Positions 1 to 10,530 of a stretch of DNA of 64,000 nucleotides are shown in pieces; the stretch's first letter is position 1; each line of letters opens with the position of its first letter. Where the stretch lies: positions 9,543,461-9,607,460 of the forward strand of contig OY848919.1 in NCBI GenBank assembly GCA_963693285.1. Reading direction: 5' to 3'. The position numbers and the translations under genes are program-made. Origin of the DNA: Xestospongia muta. Taxonomy: Eukaryota; Porifera; Demospongiae; Haplosclerida; Petrosiidae. The notes below the pieces were generated by a model. The model saw only the letters and a program-made list of their open reading frames with translations, searched no databases and was not told the DNA's origin.

Positions 1-950
1 TTAGGAGAAAGTAGGATTTCTGCATGAGTTTCTTATTTTCACTGTATACAAGAATACATCATAAATTGAATCAGGGCTGTTTCTTATTGTTTTCTTTACA
101 TCATCCTAAAAGTGAGACAGTGTTATATTTTGTCAACAACACAGCTGATATATCTGGTAATGTCTTCCGTGCATAAAAATAAAATTGATTATTGTTGGAA
201 TGCACTCTACATCTATAGCGTTGTCATTACCCTCAACAAACAGATCTACCAGTAATGTTGTCAGATCCTATACAAGTGTGTTCTTGTGAAGCAGACAAAC
301 TCAACTGTTATATTCCAAGCAAGATGGTTATTATAATACCTGAGATTGATATCAATATATCACTAGTTTCCATTGGTATAAGGAATGGCTTAACAGAGGA
401 TGTGATAACTTTGTACCTACTATGCAAAATCTTATGAAATCTTTTCTCTAGTAACATTACCATTACTGCTCTCAAGTTTTGTATTTGTTTTTAAACCAAT
501 ATTTGTATTAATAATATCTCTTGTCACAAGTAAATTAATAAGCTTCATACATCATTTGGAATGATTTCACTACATATGATCTAAATGCTCTTGTACATGA
601 AGAGTTATAAGCTTAAGCTTTTCATTTGTATAATCCTCCTACTCCTCACTAAATATAATTGTCGCTGCTACCACTTCATCTTGTAGCTATAATACACTAT
701 GATAGTCCATTTCAGCAACCATTTCTAATAAATTATTTCCAATCAATCCTACTATCATGTATCTGGTATTCTTCTATCCTAGCCCCGGATCCTTCAAAAT
801 CTTAAAAAGATTTTTATACTTCTTATGTATTAAATTATACTAGTGTGGACTGGGAACAGCAATAAGACCAATTATCAAGTAACACTTTATCAGGTACATG
901 AACATTAGTGATATAACTGCGTACTTAATATAAAAGAGAAGTTGAAATTA
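1..950. other. Downstream flank of transporter unit 1 (duplicated intergenic DNA)
   Basis: This flank is repeated almost word for word at 8452-9400, so the window begins inside a tandem unit of about 8.45 kb. It holds a short plus-strand open frame (255-437) that is also open at 8700-8882. Most differences between the two copies change amino acids, so coding selection is not evident. I see no recognisable protein family. Confidence 0.6.
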
Positions 951-1063
951 TTAGATAGAATGAAGAAGGATAAGGAAATAGAAATAGAGAATTGAACCAA
1001 AGAGAAAGAAGGTTAGTTATGATACTCTTAGTAGTACATACTATATATGGTTATGTTCTATAG

Positions 1064-1126
1064 CTACTGATAAAATATTAGTAGAGAAACAAGAAGCGAT
1101 TGATAAGTTGATTCGAGAGAAACAAG
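1064..1126 (+). CDS. Candidate 63-nt coiled-coil exon, copy 1
   Basis: An acceptor (TTCTATAG) precedes and a donor (GTAAGC) follows a 63-nt open block in symmetrical phase. It reads T-D-K-I-L-V-E-K-Q-E-A-I-D-K-L-I-R-E-K-Q, a charged heptad-like helix. The block recurs at 9529, 13603, 44858, 50223, 55083, 59147 and 62932 with the same length and mostly intact splice sites. It lies on the strand opposite the transporters, so it belongs to a different, plus-strand gene carried along by the duplications. A second charged block at about 956-1014 ends in a possible donor but has stops in all simple frames. No family was recognised, and expression is not shown by the sequence. Confidence 0.45.
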
Positions 1127-2046
1127 GTAAGCTATTATTCTGTTAGTAGTATTATATGTATAACACTATCTAGGAATAGAAGCAAACAGCAAGCACCTTC
1201 TCTGTGATAATTAACATTTAAATGTGCAAAATATTATGTAAAGGCAATGCTATTGCTGTTTTTGAAATGTGGGAAATGTGGAAGCTCATCTTACTGTGTA
1301 TGACTGTACACTAAAGTAGATATACATAGGTACATAGATTTTGCCTTGCATATAAAGGGATAGATTTAGTCATAATTCTGGCTCTGATCCTTAGACTGGC
1401 TAGAATAAACTAAGCTTTAACATTTTCAGCATAGTTTCTATATTATATCTAACTTATCTTCTAACTTCAGTTCGTTTCTGATCTTGTTCATCTTCACACG
1501 CTCTAGACATTTTGCACACATTATTCTGCTCTTTTTATTGGTTTAAATTGTCTTCTCCTTACTCATTTTAAATTTCTTGAGTGAAAAATGTCAATTATTC
1601 TCTATAGACATAACTAAAGTATACTCTAAGTCTGCATACCTGTGGTTCCAGGTTCCAGTAAAGCAATTATCACATTCCAAAGCATAGCCAAACACACATA
1701 TATCCATAAATCTCTGCTGTAACTAATGATATTCTTTATTATATTTTGATATTATGTGATACGTTGCTGCACTGTTTGGATTACTTTCCTCATGAAAATT
1801 CAATTAGCAAGTAAATTAAGTTTTCATGGAACTGATAAAGAATCTATAAAAAAGATTTTATTTAGAAAAAACCAAAGTAATACATTGACTAATAATGTCA
1901 ACAGTCTAAAGACTTATAAACACTACACTCGTTTGTTCAAACATCCTCTTTACATAAACAAAACAAAATGTCCAAAATTGTAAAAGAGTTTTGTATACAA
2001 TATATATAGCCATATACATACATATATGAATAGATGTAGAAATATA
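1127..2046. other. 3' flank of transporter 1, short type
   Basis: This is unit DNA between the coiled-coil exon and the transporter stop codon. It is the short flank type: at about 1820-1835 the sequence jumps from TTTTCATG directly to GGAACTGATA. Long-type units such as 27090-28215 hold roughly 0.85-1 kb more at this point, including relics of a plus-strand transporter. The last 100 bases before the stop are AT-rich. I see no gene here. Confidence 0.55.
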
Positions 2047-3558
2047 TCAGTTAGTACACTCCAGTGAGTGTCCCATTTCGTTAATGTACTCTACGTCCTG
2101 GTCCATATATCTCTCATAATGTTCCTCAGCTATTAAATGTACATTGATTTCATTTTCTCTCACACGTAACTTGTAACATTTAGCTAATATTATGAACACT
2201 ATAAGAATAATAAGAACAAGCACACTCTGAACTATATGATAGTAAACACTTAGACATGTCATCTCTTTCTCACACCTAAATAGGTATTTGCTGTTTATAG
2301 TGAAAGTATAACCAACACCACGTGCTGCATACCATAGTCCAACTAACAAACCTCTCATTTCATGTGGAGACTGAGCTATTGTGAACTCTAAGGATGTTGG
2401 CAAAATTAAAGCATATGATATTCCATGAAAAGCTTCATAAACAACAGTAAACTTGTATGAGGTTGTGTCAAAATGAAAATGGTCTTTGCAAGCAAGTATT
2501 ATGACATAATATATTGTTGTAAATAATGAGAATACCAGTCCAACTCCAATTCTTTTAAGCATACTTGGAATGTATTTGTGAAAACAAGGATGTATAATAA
2601 ACTGATAGAAAAGGATTAAAAGTGAAGCTACTAAACCATATAAAGCATTTTTGGACATAAAGCAATCAAAAAAAGACACCTTTTCCTTTGATTTATAATA
2701 ACTAATCCATTTAATATTACCAGCACAAACGAAACCAACAATGCAGATAAATAATGGTGTCAATCGCATAACTACCTTGACATTCTCTACCTGCTCCTCT
2801 GTGAATGGTCCACCATACTTTTCCTTACCCAGGTCTAACCTGGAAGGGTAATTCTCCTCCCAATAGGTCAAAGCACTACGATTCCTGGGATAATTATTTT
2901 GTCTGGCATAGTTGAGTACTTTAGCAATCAATTTGACAGGATTAACAATGTGAGATGTAGTATCCAGCCAATGTTTAAAGTGAAAGTTAGTGATAATGAC
3001 TATAGAGACAGCCACACCTGATAGCATATATGACACAATGGCAAACTGATTTATCAAGCATTGCACAATTATGCCTACAAAAAAAATTATTGGTACACTC
3101 AATGAGTGCCAATATATAATAGTACTTAGTTCATCACCTGAAGCACCAATAACTTGATCAATGTTAAATTGGACAATATTTGATCGTATACATGAGTATC
3201 CAATCACTTCTAGCAAATAAGCAACACCACTTGTTATATGAAACAGCACATTATAATGTGATAAAGTCTTTATAATAAAACCCAATCCAGCAATTATCCA
3301 TGATAAAAATGACAGATATACACCAGTAATGATAGATGTATACCTACCTATTTTTATGTCAGCAAGTAGACCAAAAAAAGGATATAAAAAGAAAACAAGA
3401 CAATATCCAATGTCAAAGATAATGTGACGAGCTCGACTATTATCTTTAGAATAGATAGTTGCTGCAGAATCTCTAATAAGACTTAAATGAGCAAACATGG
3501 AGAAATCCCAGAGAATAATTAGCAGTGCTGATCGAGAATTGATCAAAAATCTTGACAT
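2047..3558 (-). CDS. POT/PTR-like MFS transporter, array copy 1, intact (503 aa)
   Basis: This is a single-exon gene of 503 aa, predicted to be a 12-helix plasma- or endo-membrane transporter. Helices fall near residues 11-28, 46-68, 74-95, 103-123, 150-168, 174-192, 263-282, 303-323, 336-356, 368-395, 402-420 and 440-460. Family marks are GLLADIKIGRY (63-73, the MFS loop 2-3 motif), GYSCIRSN...FNIDQ (120-135), the long 6-7 loop (193-262) with NPVKLIAKVLNYAR and SALTYWE...KYGGPF, and EFTIAQSPHEMRG (391-403). The canonical TM1 ExxER proton-coupling motif of peptide transporters is absent; the segment reads WDFSMFAHLSLIR. Substrate is therefore unknown. The first ATG is used, because the frame upstream offers no earlier ATG. 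A GATA palindrome lies 211 bp upstream. The cytosolic tail (461-503) is acidic and conserved. Confidence 0.88.
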   Translation of the reverse strand: MSRFLINSRSALLIILWDFSMFAHLSLIRDSAATIYSKDNSRARHIIFDIGYCLVFFLYPFFGLLADIKIGRYTSIITGVYLSFLSWIIAGLGFIIKTLSHYNVLFHITSGVAYLLEVIGYSCIRSNIVQFNIDQVIGASGDELSTIIYWHSLSVPIIFFVGIIVQCLINQFAIVSYMLSGVAVSIVIITNFHFKHWLDTTSHIVNPVKLIAKVLNYARQNNYPRNRSALTYWEENYPSRLDLGKEKYGGPFTEEQVENVKVVMRLTPLFICIVGFVCAGNIKWISYYKSKEKVSFFDCFMSKNALYGLVASLLILFYQFIIHPCFHKYIPSMLKRIGVGLVFSLFTTIYYVIILACKDHFHFDTTSYKFTVVYEAFHGISYALILPTSLEFTIAQSPHEMRGLLVGLWYAARGVGYTFTINSKYLFRCEKEMTCLSVYYHIVQSVLVLIILIVFIILAKCYKLRVRENEINVHLIAEEHYERYMDQDVEYINEMGHSLECTN

Positions 3559-4065
3559 TTTCCCAGTTAATACATCTAGAACTACAACAATGAATGATTA
3601 GATAGACTCAAAGAATGTAGTCTTGCTTTCAGTACAAGCACTAAGAGACTATTGAATGTATACACTACACTACCAATATGTAAACATGTATTCATATTAG
3701 TGTATGTATATTCAAAGAGTTTGTTTTTGATATGCTTTTGACACACAAGAAAATTGAAAGATAAACAGTCTTATCTTGTTTTTATAAGATAAGATGTATT
3801 TCATTGTCATATGGTACTGTTTCTATTCATACAAGACTGTGTCTGTTTACCTTCTCTCAATTTATTATACTATATATGTTAGTACCATCCTCTGAATGTG
3901 ATATAATGACATAATATAACAAAAATGATGTTAATAGCTTTCTACAAACTATATATTAACAACATCATATACATTATGACAAATACATTATCCTGCATAT
4001 CATCTGTCAATGTACATGATTAGAATTAGAACCAAAATTTATCTAAAAAGGTACAAGGTATATAA

Positions 4066-4068
<3 letters not shown>
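3559..4068 (-). promoter_or_regulatory. Upstream (promoter) flank of transporter 1
   Basis: This 5' flank is conserved in most array units, including those of pseudogenes. It carries the GATA-type palindrome (3769-3794) and then a stretch with TATATA-like tracts. No other gene is visible. Conservation may simply reflect recent duplication, so promoter function is inference. Confidence 0.45.
3769..3794. promoter_or_regulatory. GATA-type palindrome upstream of transporter 1
   Basis: The sequence CTTATCTT, 8 nt, AAGATAAG forms a near-perfect dyad of two opposed WGATAR sites with 9-bp arms. It lies 211 bp upstream of the ATG. The same dyad sits 207-229 bp upstream of the starts at 5862, 24575, 38704, 42499 and 48205. 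It is degraded at 53750 and 57810, and missing from the units starting at 12042 and 61335. Binding of a GATA factor is inferred from the motif only. Confidence 0.45.
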
Positions 4069-4111
<43 letters not shown>

Positions 4112-4203
4112 CATGTATGTATGTATGTATGTATGTATGTATGTATGTGTGTATGTATGTATGTATGTATGTATGTATGTATGTATGTATGTATGTATGT
4201 ATA
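4069..4203. repeat. (AT)n then (ATGT)n compound microsatellite, unit 1
   Basis: About 16 AT dinucleotides run directly into about 25 ATGT tetranucleotides with a few interruptions (GCATG, GTGTG). It abuts the left end of the MITE-like element. Open frames through it (Tyr/Val/Cys or His/Thr/Tyr repeats) are artefacts of the repeat. Confidence 0.95.
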
Positions 4204-4210
4204 TGTTATA

Positions 4211-4447
4211 TGTGAGTTGATTTGCAAAAGGGACCACTTCTGTGAAAACATCTCAAAAACATACAGTTGTCATGTACATAACCATACATTTTTCCAATTG
4301 ATGTTTACTAAATTATATCTTAGTTTAAATACAATAGATAACTTGAAATGCAAAATTTAGTAAGCATTTTATTAAAAATTGCATAGTACATGAAAGTGTT
4401 TTAATAGTTTGATAGAAGTAGTCCCTTTTCACAGATCAGGTCACATA
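4211..4447. mobile_element. MITE-like inverted-repeat element, unit 1
   Basis: The left end (GTGAGTTGATTTGCAAAAGG, then GACCACTTCTGTGAAAAC) is the reverse complement of the right end (AAGTGTTTTAAT...AGAAGTAGTCCC, then TTTTCACAGATCAGGTCAC). This gives imperfect terminal inverted repeats of about 45 bp around an AT-rich, non-coding core. Copies sit at the same place in units at 12286, 25330, 43111, 48879 and 61616. Related arms build the palindrome at 21140-22390. There is no transposase, so it would be non-autonomous. Confidence 0.6.
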
Positions 4448-5729
4448 CACACATTATATACACAATACAAATGTCCTTAATGATTTTAAACTAGTTATTA
4501 AGCATTAAACTTATGAACATTAGAATAATGTAATGTATAATACCTAATTTGTATATTTTATTTTCTGCATAACTATATTCACATTTCATATCATGTGGAG
4601 GACTATCTGCTATCTTAAAGGTAATGTTCATATAATGTACAATATTCTATGAATAGTTGTATATGCTTTTAAGAGTGAGTTCTGGCTGGTTGTGAGTAAG
4701 TTAGCATTGCTTATGCAAGGATGTCTTAATATAATTTCTCTTTTAGTCCATTATAAGTCCATTGAAAGAATCATTGATTGTTATTTATCAGAAATTTAAA
4801 AAGGGGAATCTCTTATAGTCTATGTTTCCTGATGTCCAACGATGCTATAGAAATAAAACAGATATAAAGAGTAATGATGTATTATGAGATATTATAAACT
4901 AGCAGTGTATGTTGTTAACTTACAAACCAGAGCCTTGTTCCTGATGTCCAACGATGCTATAGAAATAAAACAGATATAAAGAGTAATGATGTATTATGAG
5001 ATATTATAAACTAGCAGTGTATGTTGTTAACTTACAAACCAGATTTGGAGATGGATGGATGTTTTCAACCTTAGTCCACATATTACTCTAGCCATCAATG
5101 AATATAACTGACATAATTATTATCATGCAACAGTAATATTGAATTCTGACAGTAAGTCTATTCTTGTTGGTGTTTTTTTGTGTTTCAAAACTATTCATGT
5201 TGTTAGGTTCTTCTTTAAATAATCAGAATTTTTATTATGTACTTTAATTAACCCTCATCAATCTTTTTGGTGAGGTTATAGTATATGCATTGAGTGAGTG
5301 TGCAATTTGGTAAGGTAGAAGTCTCCAGAAAATTACTCTATGTATAAAATACAATTTTATACAAATCTAACATGGTAATCTTCATGTAACTTTTTCATTC
5401 TAACTTGTGTACTTTTCTATATTTGTATCTAAAAGGATTACAAAAATTTATATTGCCTACCTTGTTGTATCATTTTAGCAGTGATGTTTTCCAATCAATT
5501 CTACTATTGTGTATCTTGTATTCTTCTATCCTAACCTCAGATCCTTCAAAAATTTAAATAAGATTTTTATACATCCAATTTTTTAAATAATATTACATGT
5601 ATGTGTGGACAGGGAACAGCAATAAGACCAATTATCAAGTAACACTTAATCAGGTACATGTACATTAGTGATATAACTATTGTTGTTTTTGAAAAGTGGG
5701 AGATGTGGAAGCTCATTTGATGATTATTT
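4448..5729. other. Inter-unit spacer with a 112-bp tandem duplication
   Basis: 4448-4825 is ordinary unit tail, found also after the other MITE copies. 4826-5049 is a direct duplication (see separate entry) and breaks the tail. From about 5090 the normal tail resumes. At 5460-5720 a new downstream flank begins but is cut short: it jumps from the ATATAACT site past the coiled-coil exon to GTTGTTTTTGAAAAGTGGG (also at 26530), and then at about 5730 straight into a transporter N-terminus. No intact gene. Confidence 0.55.
4826..5049 (-). repeat. 112-bp direct tandem duplication of an exon-like module
   Basis: Two almost identical copies (4826-4937 and 4938-5049) start with TTCCTGATGTCCAACGATG. 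Read on the minus strand, each has a pyrimidine tract ending TTTCTATAG, about 55 nt of open sequence, then GTAAGTTAAC. That is an acceptor-exon-donor pattern. The same module occurs at 7330-7500, 39480-39650 and 16400-16740. The short peptide reads like D-I-R-N-K-A-Q-D-I-H-L-S-P-N-L. No family recognised. Confidence 0.55.
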
Positions 5730-5862
5730 GATGAGCATGATTATTGACTTCAGCATAGGCAGTTGCTGCAAAATTTCTAAGAAAACTTAAATGAGCAAAC
5801 ATAGAAAAATCCCAGAGAATAATTAGCAATGCTGATCGAGAATTGATTAAAAATCTTGACAT
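5730..5862 (-). pseudogene. Transporter relic: N-terminal fragment only
   Basis: Reading from the ATG at 5862, about 44 codons match the array genes (MSRFLINSRSALLIILWDFS, then an FAHLS... segment and AEVNNHAH). The match then ends abruptly at about 5730 in duplicated flank DNA. Everything from TM2 to the C-terminus is deleted. The promoter dyad (6073-6100) remains intact upstream, so the fragment could still be transcribed, though that is inference. Confidence 0.8.
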
Positions 5863-6394
5863 TTTCCCAGTTAATATGTCAAGAAATACAACAATGAATG
5901 ATTAGATAGACTCAAAGGAATATAGTTTTGGTTTCAGTACAATCGTTAAGAAAGTATTGAAGCTATACACAACACTACCAGTATGTAAACATGTATTCAT
6001 ATTAATGCAATTATGTTAAAAGATTTCGTTTCTGATATGCTTTTGACACACAATAAAATTGAAAGATAGACAATCTTATCTTGTTTTTATAAGATAAGAT
6101 GTATTTCATTGTTGTATGGTAATGTTCCTATTCATTAACAATGTCTGTTTCACATTCTCTCAATTTATCATACTATATATGGTAGTACCATCCTCTAAAT
6201 GTGATCCATTGACATAATATAAGAAAAATGATGTTGATAGTTTGCTACAATCTATACATTAACATTATCATATTCATTATGTCAAAAATATTATACTGTA
6301 TATGATATGTCAATGTACATAATTAGAATTAGAACCAATTCAATTAAAATTTAGTTAAAAAATACAGGATAATAAAGAGTATATAAAAAACTTT
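5863..6394 (-). promoter_or_regulatory. Upstream flank of the N-terminal transporter relic
   Basis: Homologous to 3559-4068, including a perfect GATA dyad, ATCTTATCTT and AAGATAAGAT separated by 8 nt (6073-6100), 211 bp above the relic ATG. At about 6360 the sequence leaves the array unit without reaching a microsatellite, and enters a non-array repeat block. Confidence 0.5.
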
Positions 6395-6790
6395 GTCAAA
6401 CTACAGACCTTTGAAGCAAAGTACTATGATACACAAAGTAGTATAAGTACAAGACAGTGACCAGTTATGATAGGTAGAACTTTTATTTTTGATAAAAATT
6501 ACACAAAGTTTCCAATTAATACACTCCTTCTTTTTTGTAAAACTAATTATATACAATTAAGCTACTTATATAGTGAGATGTATAAAGTGGTAAATCAATT
6601 AATACAGGAAAGAAAATAACAAGTGCTTTAGAGAGCACTAGCAGTGATAATGTATGACTCTAATTGGAAAGATTGTATAGCACTGCCTATGTGGGATGGT
6701 CTTTCTTATTCTTATTGTACTATTTGCCTCCCAATAACAATAAGCTATTGTTCTTGATTTAACATTTCTTGTATTACTGATGCATCACTC
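6395..6790. repeat. Empty-site copy of the 30-32 kb host block
   Basis: 6395-6460 matches 29999-30111 (the latter expanded by a TG repeat) and 6461-6700 matches 31791-32015. The 1.68 kb carrying the transposase-associated pseudogene in the second locus is absent here. 6770-6830 matches 33500-33560, part of another dispersed repeat. No coding sequence seen. Confidence 0.6.
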
Positions 6791-6799
6791 AATGTGTAG

Positions 6800-7010
6800 T
6801 TATTTTTTGTAATGTTATCATCTTTATAAACATACATATACCACACCCATAACTATATAATTAACCACAACACCACACCTACCATTAAGCTTCAGTAGCC
6901 ACACCTACCAAAACTATTTTGAGTGTGGCTTATTTTGATTACACCTCATATTTAATTAATGTATTAGGTAGTTTCATTCCTAGTCTAGAAAAGCCTTGGG
7001 ATGTAACGAG
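6800..7010. repeat. Dispersed repeat with CCACACCC / GTGTGGC motifs, copy 1
   Basis: A block containing ACCACACCCATAAC, then TTTTGAGTGTGGCTTATTTT and ACACCTCATATTTAATTAAT, recurs at 15940-16110 with about 75-80 percent identity by eye. The CCACACC and GGTGTGG runs could pair as an inverted repeat. Its class is unknown and it has no open frame. Confidence 0.5.
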
Positions 7011-8020
7011 CTGTCAATGAGACTCTGTCTAGATGATATACATACCTTTGTCCCTGGTCTAAAGGGTATACTTGTGTAGTACTTTAATTGCAATTATTCT
7101 CTCTACTCACTTTTTCCTGCTGTTCTAGAACATACAATTACATATAATATATAGGAAAGTTTAGTTAGAGATACACAAAGTTTTAACACAACTATTGAAA
7201 TACTACCAAAATATAATACTACCAAATGTAAAACTACCAAATGTAATACATGTACTGTCAAATTTAATATTGTCAATCACTACATTACATGTTACAATGT
7301 AAAACAATTAGTGCATGTTGTTAACTTACCACCAGATTAGGAGATAGATGGATGTCTTGAGCCTTGTTCCTGATGTCCAACGATGATATAGAAATAAAAC
7401 AGATATAAAGAGTGATGATGTATTATGAGATATAAACTAGTATTGTATGTTGTTAACTTACAAACTAGATTTGGAGACGGATGGATGTCTTCAACCTTAG
7501 TCCACATATTACTCTAGCCATCAATGAACACCCACTAACTCCTCTTAATAATACATATGACTGAGAAAGGAGAAAAAGTCAACTAAACTATATATATATA
7601 TATATATGTTCCTTCTTGCATGTTCTTGTCTATGTGAATTTGTTATCTTCAAATCCCATGTATCCAAATCAATGGCAGTATTATTTAATGATGTAAATAT
7701 CATCCTATATGTAGCTACAGCAATTTCCTTGACTACATGAGAAACTGTATCAAAAAATATAAGACTGGAGTTGCCTAACAATTTTTCCGCAGTTGACATT
7801 GCTCATTTTATATTCTATTGCTTATATATTTTTTCTCGTAATAATTTTATGAGTTAGTATTTTACAACATTATCTACTCCATAAAATCTTGTTCTTGTGA
7901 ACACCAACATATAATTAATTATTCAGTTTCAAACCTTTTGTAGACTATTAAATATAACAACTATTGTTATGTCATTCAGTTCATAATTATTAATATTCAA
8001 TAATCTATATTGCTTTTAGT
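7011..8020. repeat. Segmental duplication block, copy 1 (partner 39175-40170)
   Basis: About 1 kb matches 39175-40170 closely, diverging at both ends. It contains, on the minus strand, the MSTAEK ORF (7590-7799), two exon-like modules (7330-7500) and two tiny exon candidates. One is an A-C-C-A-G-G-G-A-C-A-A-A-G block before a GTATGT donor near 7050; the other is AACAGCAGGAAAAA before GTGAGT near 7115. Together they suggest a minus-strand gene with very small exons. Confidence 0.6.
7590..7799 (-). CDS. Candidate first exon of an unrecognised gene (MSTAEK), copy 1
   Basis: From the ATG at 7799 an open frame begins MSTAEKLLGNSSLIFFDTVS and runs about 64 codons before a TATATA tract. The second copy at 39768-39946 keeps the same frame with few changes. 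In that copy the exon can end at GAA followed by GTAACA, a usable donor. Here the same position reads GGAAC, so the donor is lost. Downstream on the minus strand lie the exon-like modules of 7330-7500, but I could not join them in one frame. No domain recognised. Confidence 0.4.
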
Positions 8021-8451
8021 CCCTTTGTCCCTTTTAGTTCATTTGATGAATGAATATAAAGTCATTTCAAACTATATAATTATATTAGCAGTTCCAAAGT
8101 ACAAAAATCTGAATTTCATTATCAGCTTACTCTTTTTACGCATTATTATCACATTAAAATGTTCTCATGATCATTCTAGAATAGTTCAGGTTTTGGATTC
8201 CTTCTTTTCAATGTTTGTGATGCTATTTCTACATTTGCTAATAACAGAGGTATGAATAATACATTAATTACTTATAATTGCCAGCTTGAAAGATAGACCA
8301 GTAACATTGTGAAATCGATTTTAAACTGGACATAAAATATGGCACAGTTTGGGATATGCTAGTAATAATGAAATTGACAAAATAATAATACAACTTTAGA
8401 CAATACTGCTCAATATGATGGAAGAGAAATGTTAAATAAATCACTTTTAGG
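8021..8451. other. Unassigned spacer before unit 2
   Basis: AT-rich sequence not obviously repeated elsewhere in the window. An 81-codon plus-strand frame here (8010-8255) starts at a TTG codon and is not supported by a second copy. No feature assigned. Confidence 0.4.
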
Positions 8452-10530
8452 TAAAGGTAGCATTTCTGCATGAGTTTCTTATTTTCACTGTATACAACAA
8501 TACATCATAAATTGAATCAGGGCTGTTTCTTATTGTTTTCTTTACATCATCCTAAAAGTGAGACAGTGTTATATTTTGTCAACAACACAGCTGATATATC
8601 TGGTAATGTCTTCCGTGCATAAAATAAAATTGATTACTGTTGGAATTCACTCTACATCTATAGTGTAGTCATTACCCTCAACAAACAGATCTATCAGTAA
8701 TGTTGTCAGATCCTATACAAGTGTGTTCTTGTAAAGCAGACAAACCCAACTGTTACATTCCAAGCAAGATGGTTATTATAATACCTGGGATTGATGTCAA
8801 TATATCACTAGCTTTTGTTGGTATAAAGAGTGACTTAATGGAGGATGTGATAACTTATGTATCTCTATGCAAAATCTTATAAAATCTTTCTCTAATAACA
8901 GTATATTATTACTGCTCTCAAGTGTTGTATTTGATTTTAAAACAATATTTGTATTAATAATACCTATTGTCACATGTAAATTAATAAGCTTCATACATCA
9001 TTTGAATGATTTCACAACATATGATCTAGATGCTCTTGTACATGAAGTGTTATAAGCTTAAGCTTTTTATTTGTATAATCCTCTTACTCCTTACTAAATA
9101 TAATTGTCACTGCTACCACTTCATATTGTAGCTATAATACACATTAATAGTCCATTTCAGCAACCATTTCTAATAAATTAGAAAATTGAGCATTTCGTAT
9201 TTCCAATCAATCCTACTATCATGTATCTGGTATTCTTCTATCCTAGCCCCAGATCCTTCTAAATCTTAAAAAGATTTTTATACTTCTTATGTATTAAATT
9301 ATACTAGCGTGGACTGGGAACAGAAATAAGACCAATTATCAAGTAACACTTAATCAGGTACATGTACATTAGTGATATAACTGTGTACCTAATATAAACA
9401 GAGAAGTTGAAATTATTAGATAGAATAAACAAGGATAGGGAAATAAAAATAGAGAACTGAATCAGATAAAAAGAAGGTTAGCTATGATACTCTTAATAGT
9501 ACATACCATATATGGTTATGTTCTATAGCTACTGCTAAAATATTAGTAGAGAAACAAGAAAAGATTGATAAGTTGATTCGAGAGAAACAAGGTAAGCTAT
9601 TATTCCGTTAGTAGTACTGTATGTATAACATTATCTAGGAATAAATGCAAACAGCAAACACCTTCCTTGCGATAATAAACATTCGAATGTGCAAAATATT
9701 ATGTAAAGGCAATGCTATTGCTGTTTTTGAAATGTGGGAAATGTGGAAGCTCATCTTACTGTGTATGACTGTACACTAAAGTAGATATAAATAGGTACAT
9801 AGAGTTTGCCTCGCATATAAAGGGATAGATTTAGTCATATTTCTGGCTCTGATCCTTAGTCTGGCTAGAATAAACTAAGCTTTAACATTTTCAGCATAAT
9901 TTCTATATTATATCTAACTTATTTTCTAACTTCAGTTAGTTTCTAATCTTGTTCATCTTCACACGCTCTAGACATCTTGCACACATTATTCTGCTTTTTT
10001 CATTGGTTTAAATTGTTTTCTCCTTACTCATTTTAAATTTCTTGAGTGAAAAATGTCAATTATTCTTTATAGACATAACTAAAGTATGCTCTAAGTCTTG
10101 CATACCCGTTGTTCCAGGTTCCAGTAAAGCAATTATCACATTCCAAAGCATAGCCAAACACATATATATTCATAAATCTCTGCTGAAACTAATGATATTC
10201 TTTATTATATTTTGATATTATGTGATATGTTGCTGCACTGTTTGGATTACTTTCCTCATGAAAATTCAATTAGCAAGTAAATTAAGTTTTCATGGAACTG
10301 ATAGAGAATCTATGACAAAGATTTTATTTTGAAAAAAACCAAAGTAACATATTGACTAATAATGTCAAGAGTCTAAAGACTTTAATACAATAGTATTATA
10401 AACACCACACTTGTTTGTTCAAACATCCTCTTTACATAAACAAAACAAATGTCTAAATTGTGAAAGAGTTATATATACAATATATATAGCCATATACATA
10501 CATATACCGATAGTTGTAAAAATGCATGTA
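8452..10530. other. Downstream flank of transporter 2, short type
   Basis: Near-copy of 1-2046, so the tandem period here is about 8.45 kb. It holds the second copy of the short plus-strand frame (8700-8882), the coiled-coil exon (9529-9591) and the short-type deletion junction TTTTCATGGAACTGATAG near 10290. The section from about 8950 on also matches 58560-60150. Confidence 0.6.
9529..9591 (+). CDS. Candidate 63-nt coiled-coil exon, copy 2
   Basis: Same block as 1064-1126 with acceptor TCTATAG and donor GTAAGC intact. Asp is replaced by Ala at the second full codon, and Glu-Ala by Glu-Lys in the middle, keeping the charged helix character. Confidence 0.42.

Noticed and set aside
255..437. 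Short plus-strand ORF repeated at 8700-8882 as a gene
   Set aside because: Differences between copies mostly change amino acids and no splice partners are clear. Kept only as a note in the flank entry.
4010..4360. Open frames rich in Met-Tyr-Val-Cys or His-Thr-Tyr-Ile across the ATGT tracts (also 12075, 25028, 42966, 48651, 61367)
   Set aside because: They are six-frame readings of (ATGT)n and (AT)n microsatellites, with both strands open in several frames. No coding evidence.
8010..8255. 81-codon plus-strand frame
   Set aside because: It starts at TTG, has no second copy and no recognisable domain.
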